Shown here: positions 63,583 to 64,000 of the stretch, one piece after another
Position numbering within the stretch: the stretch's first letter is position 1
Layout of the letters: each line of letters begins with the position of its first letter
Made by a program: the position numbers and the translations under genes
The notes under the pieces: model-generated
Databases searched by the model: none
What the model was told of the DNA's origin: nothing
The model's input: only the letters and a program-made list of their open reading frames with translations
DNA from: Roseimaritima multifibrata
GTDB lineage: Bacteria; Planctomycetota; Planctomycetia; Pirellulales; Pirellulaceae
DNA length: 64,000 nucleotides
Direction: 5' to 3'
Assembly: GCF_007741495.1 (NCBI RefSeq)
Contig: NZ_CP036262.1
Span: 5,208,001 to 5,272,000, forward strand

Positions 63583-64000
63583 GATTGGCACGCGGTTGCC
63601 GCCACGCATACCGCACAGCCGCCACTGCACCCCGATCCCTCTTTGGATCCACAACCGGGGCCGCAGCCCTCCGCCAATAATTTTGCGAAGTGTTTGCTGT
63701 GCACCTTTTTCTCATACTCCGAAGTCAGGCGATCTGAAAGTTCCTGAACGGTGTCGTCGATTGGTCCCAAGAAAAAGAAGATCAGCGTTTTGCCATCGAA
63801 CAGGGGATCGACTTCCAGCAAAGTGGTTTCTGTATTCGATTCGGCCAACAGTTGTTGACATCGGACCACAGCGCGAATTCGATATTTTTCCAGTCGGTCG
63901 ATCAACAATTCGTCTTCGGGGGTCGTCCGCCGAACCACGGTTCCTTCCGGTTCGTCTGCAACGGACACCGTGGTCGTCACCTCTCCGATTTCCAAACCTC
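63579..64000 (-). CDS. PSP1-domain protein with Cys-rich tail (N-terminus beyond window)
   Basis: At least 140 residues; the frame is still open at the window end, so the true start lies outside. GLEIGEV followed by an RRTTPED stretch and then the DGKTLIFFF core match PSP1 proteins, which bind RNA/ribosomal partners or regulators in several bacteria. The tail has six Cys in Gly-rich spacing (CGPGC, SGC, GGC, VC, AC), absent in typical PSP1 proteins; it may bind metal. Confidence 0.8.
   Translation of the reverse strand, partial: GLEIGEVTTTVSVADEPEGTVVRRTTPEDELLIDRLEKYRIRAVVRCQQLLAESNTETTLLEVDPLFDGKTLIFFFLGPIDDTVQELSDRLTSEYEKKVHSKHFAKLLAEGCGPGCGSKEGSGCSGGCAVCVAATACQS

Overview
The window looks like chromosomal DNA of a planctomycete, most likely order Pirellulales. 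The reasons are lineage-typical protein types: an SHD1-domain secreted protein, a PVC-type membrane-bound dehydrogenase with HEAT repeats and a C-terminal CxxCH domain, a DUF1573 protein, a VWA protein with an STN-like domain and a Gly-Met repeat tail, a BBP7-like outer-membrane barrel, a SecD-SecF fusion, and bacterial genes of tetrahydromethanopterin (H4MPT) synthesis. Shine-Dalgarno signals are patchy and GTG/TTG starts are common. I saw no rRNA, tRNA, CRISPR array, transposase or prophage. Several starts were moved inward from the longest open frame on family length, signal peptides or ribosome-binding sites.

Layout. 1-4.6 kb: a truncated VWA/STN/Gly-Met protein, divergent from a coiled-coil membrane protein and a CorA-like protein; a double palindrome lies between them. 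4.7-9.3 kb: secreted glutathione peroxidase, an MFS transporter and aspS. 9.3-13.9 kb: a conserved hypothetical, an SMP-30-type lactonase, a Tat-exported SGNH hydrolase and a SulP transporter. 13.9-17.6 kb: two minisatellites (7-mer and 8-mer), an SHD1 protein, surE and a DegT-type aminotransferase. 17.7-27.9 kb: a long plus-strand housekeeping block, yajC, secDF, cdsA, phoH, a 7TMR-HD phosphodiesterase, ybeY and a CBS/CorC protein. 28-29.2 kb: an orphan secreted protein bracketed by 73-bp direct repeats. 29.2-38.5 kb, minus strand: folD, a beta-hydroxyacid dehydrogenase, a small disordered protein, floA, bpt, a DUF1573 protein and the large PVC dehydrogenase.

38.6-45.8 kb, minus strand: a three-gene type III polyketide synthase / FAD oxidoreductase / methyltransferase cluster. 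Behind it lies a pabA-DUF447-beta-RFAP synthase operon, which links p-aminobenzoate supply to the first committed step of H4MPT synthesis, followed by citrate synthase. 46.2-52.8 kb: a membrane-anchored PQQ-like propeller, a BshB1-like deacetylase, a ketosynthase-fold protein whose catalytic Cys is Asp, a Tat-exported sugar isomerase-like protein, an RbsD/FucU protein and pyrF.

53.0-57.6 kb, minus strand, holds the most striking system. A protein with two cyclic-nucleotide-binding-like domains fused to a four-cluster ferredoxin is followed by a membrane protein with paired His-x13-His helices (diheme cytochrome b pattern). Then comes a decaheme cytochrome c with an N-terminal TM anchor and a duplicated Cys-rich cytoplasmic head. 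Read together they look like a self-contained transmembrane electron conduit whose cytoplasmic entry may be ligand-gated. 57.8-64 kb: an outer-membrane barrel protein, a DUF58/transglutaminase pair, cmk and a PSP1-domain protein cut by the window end.
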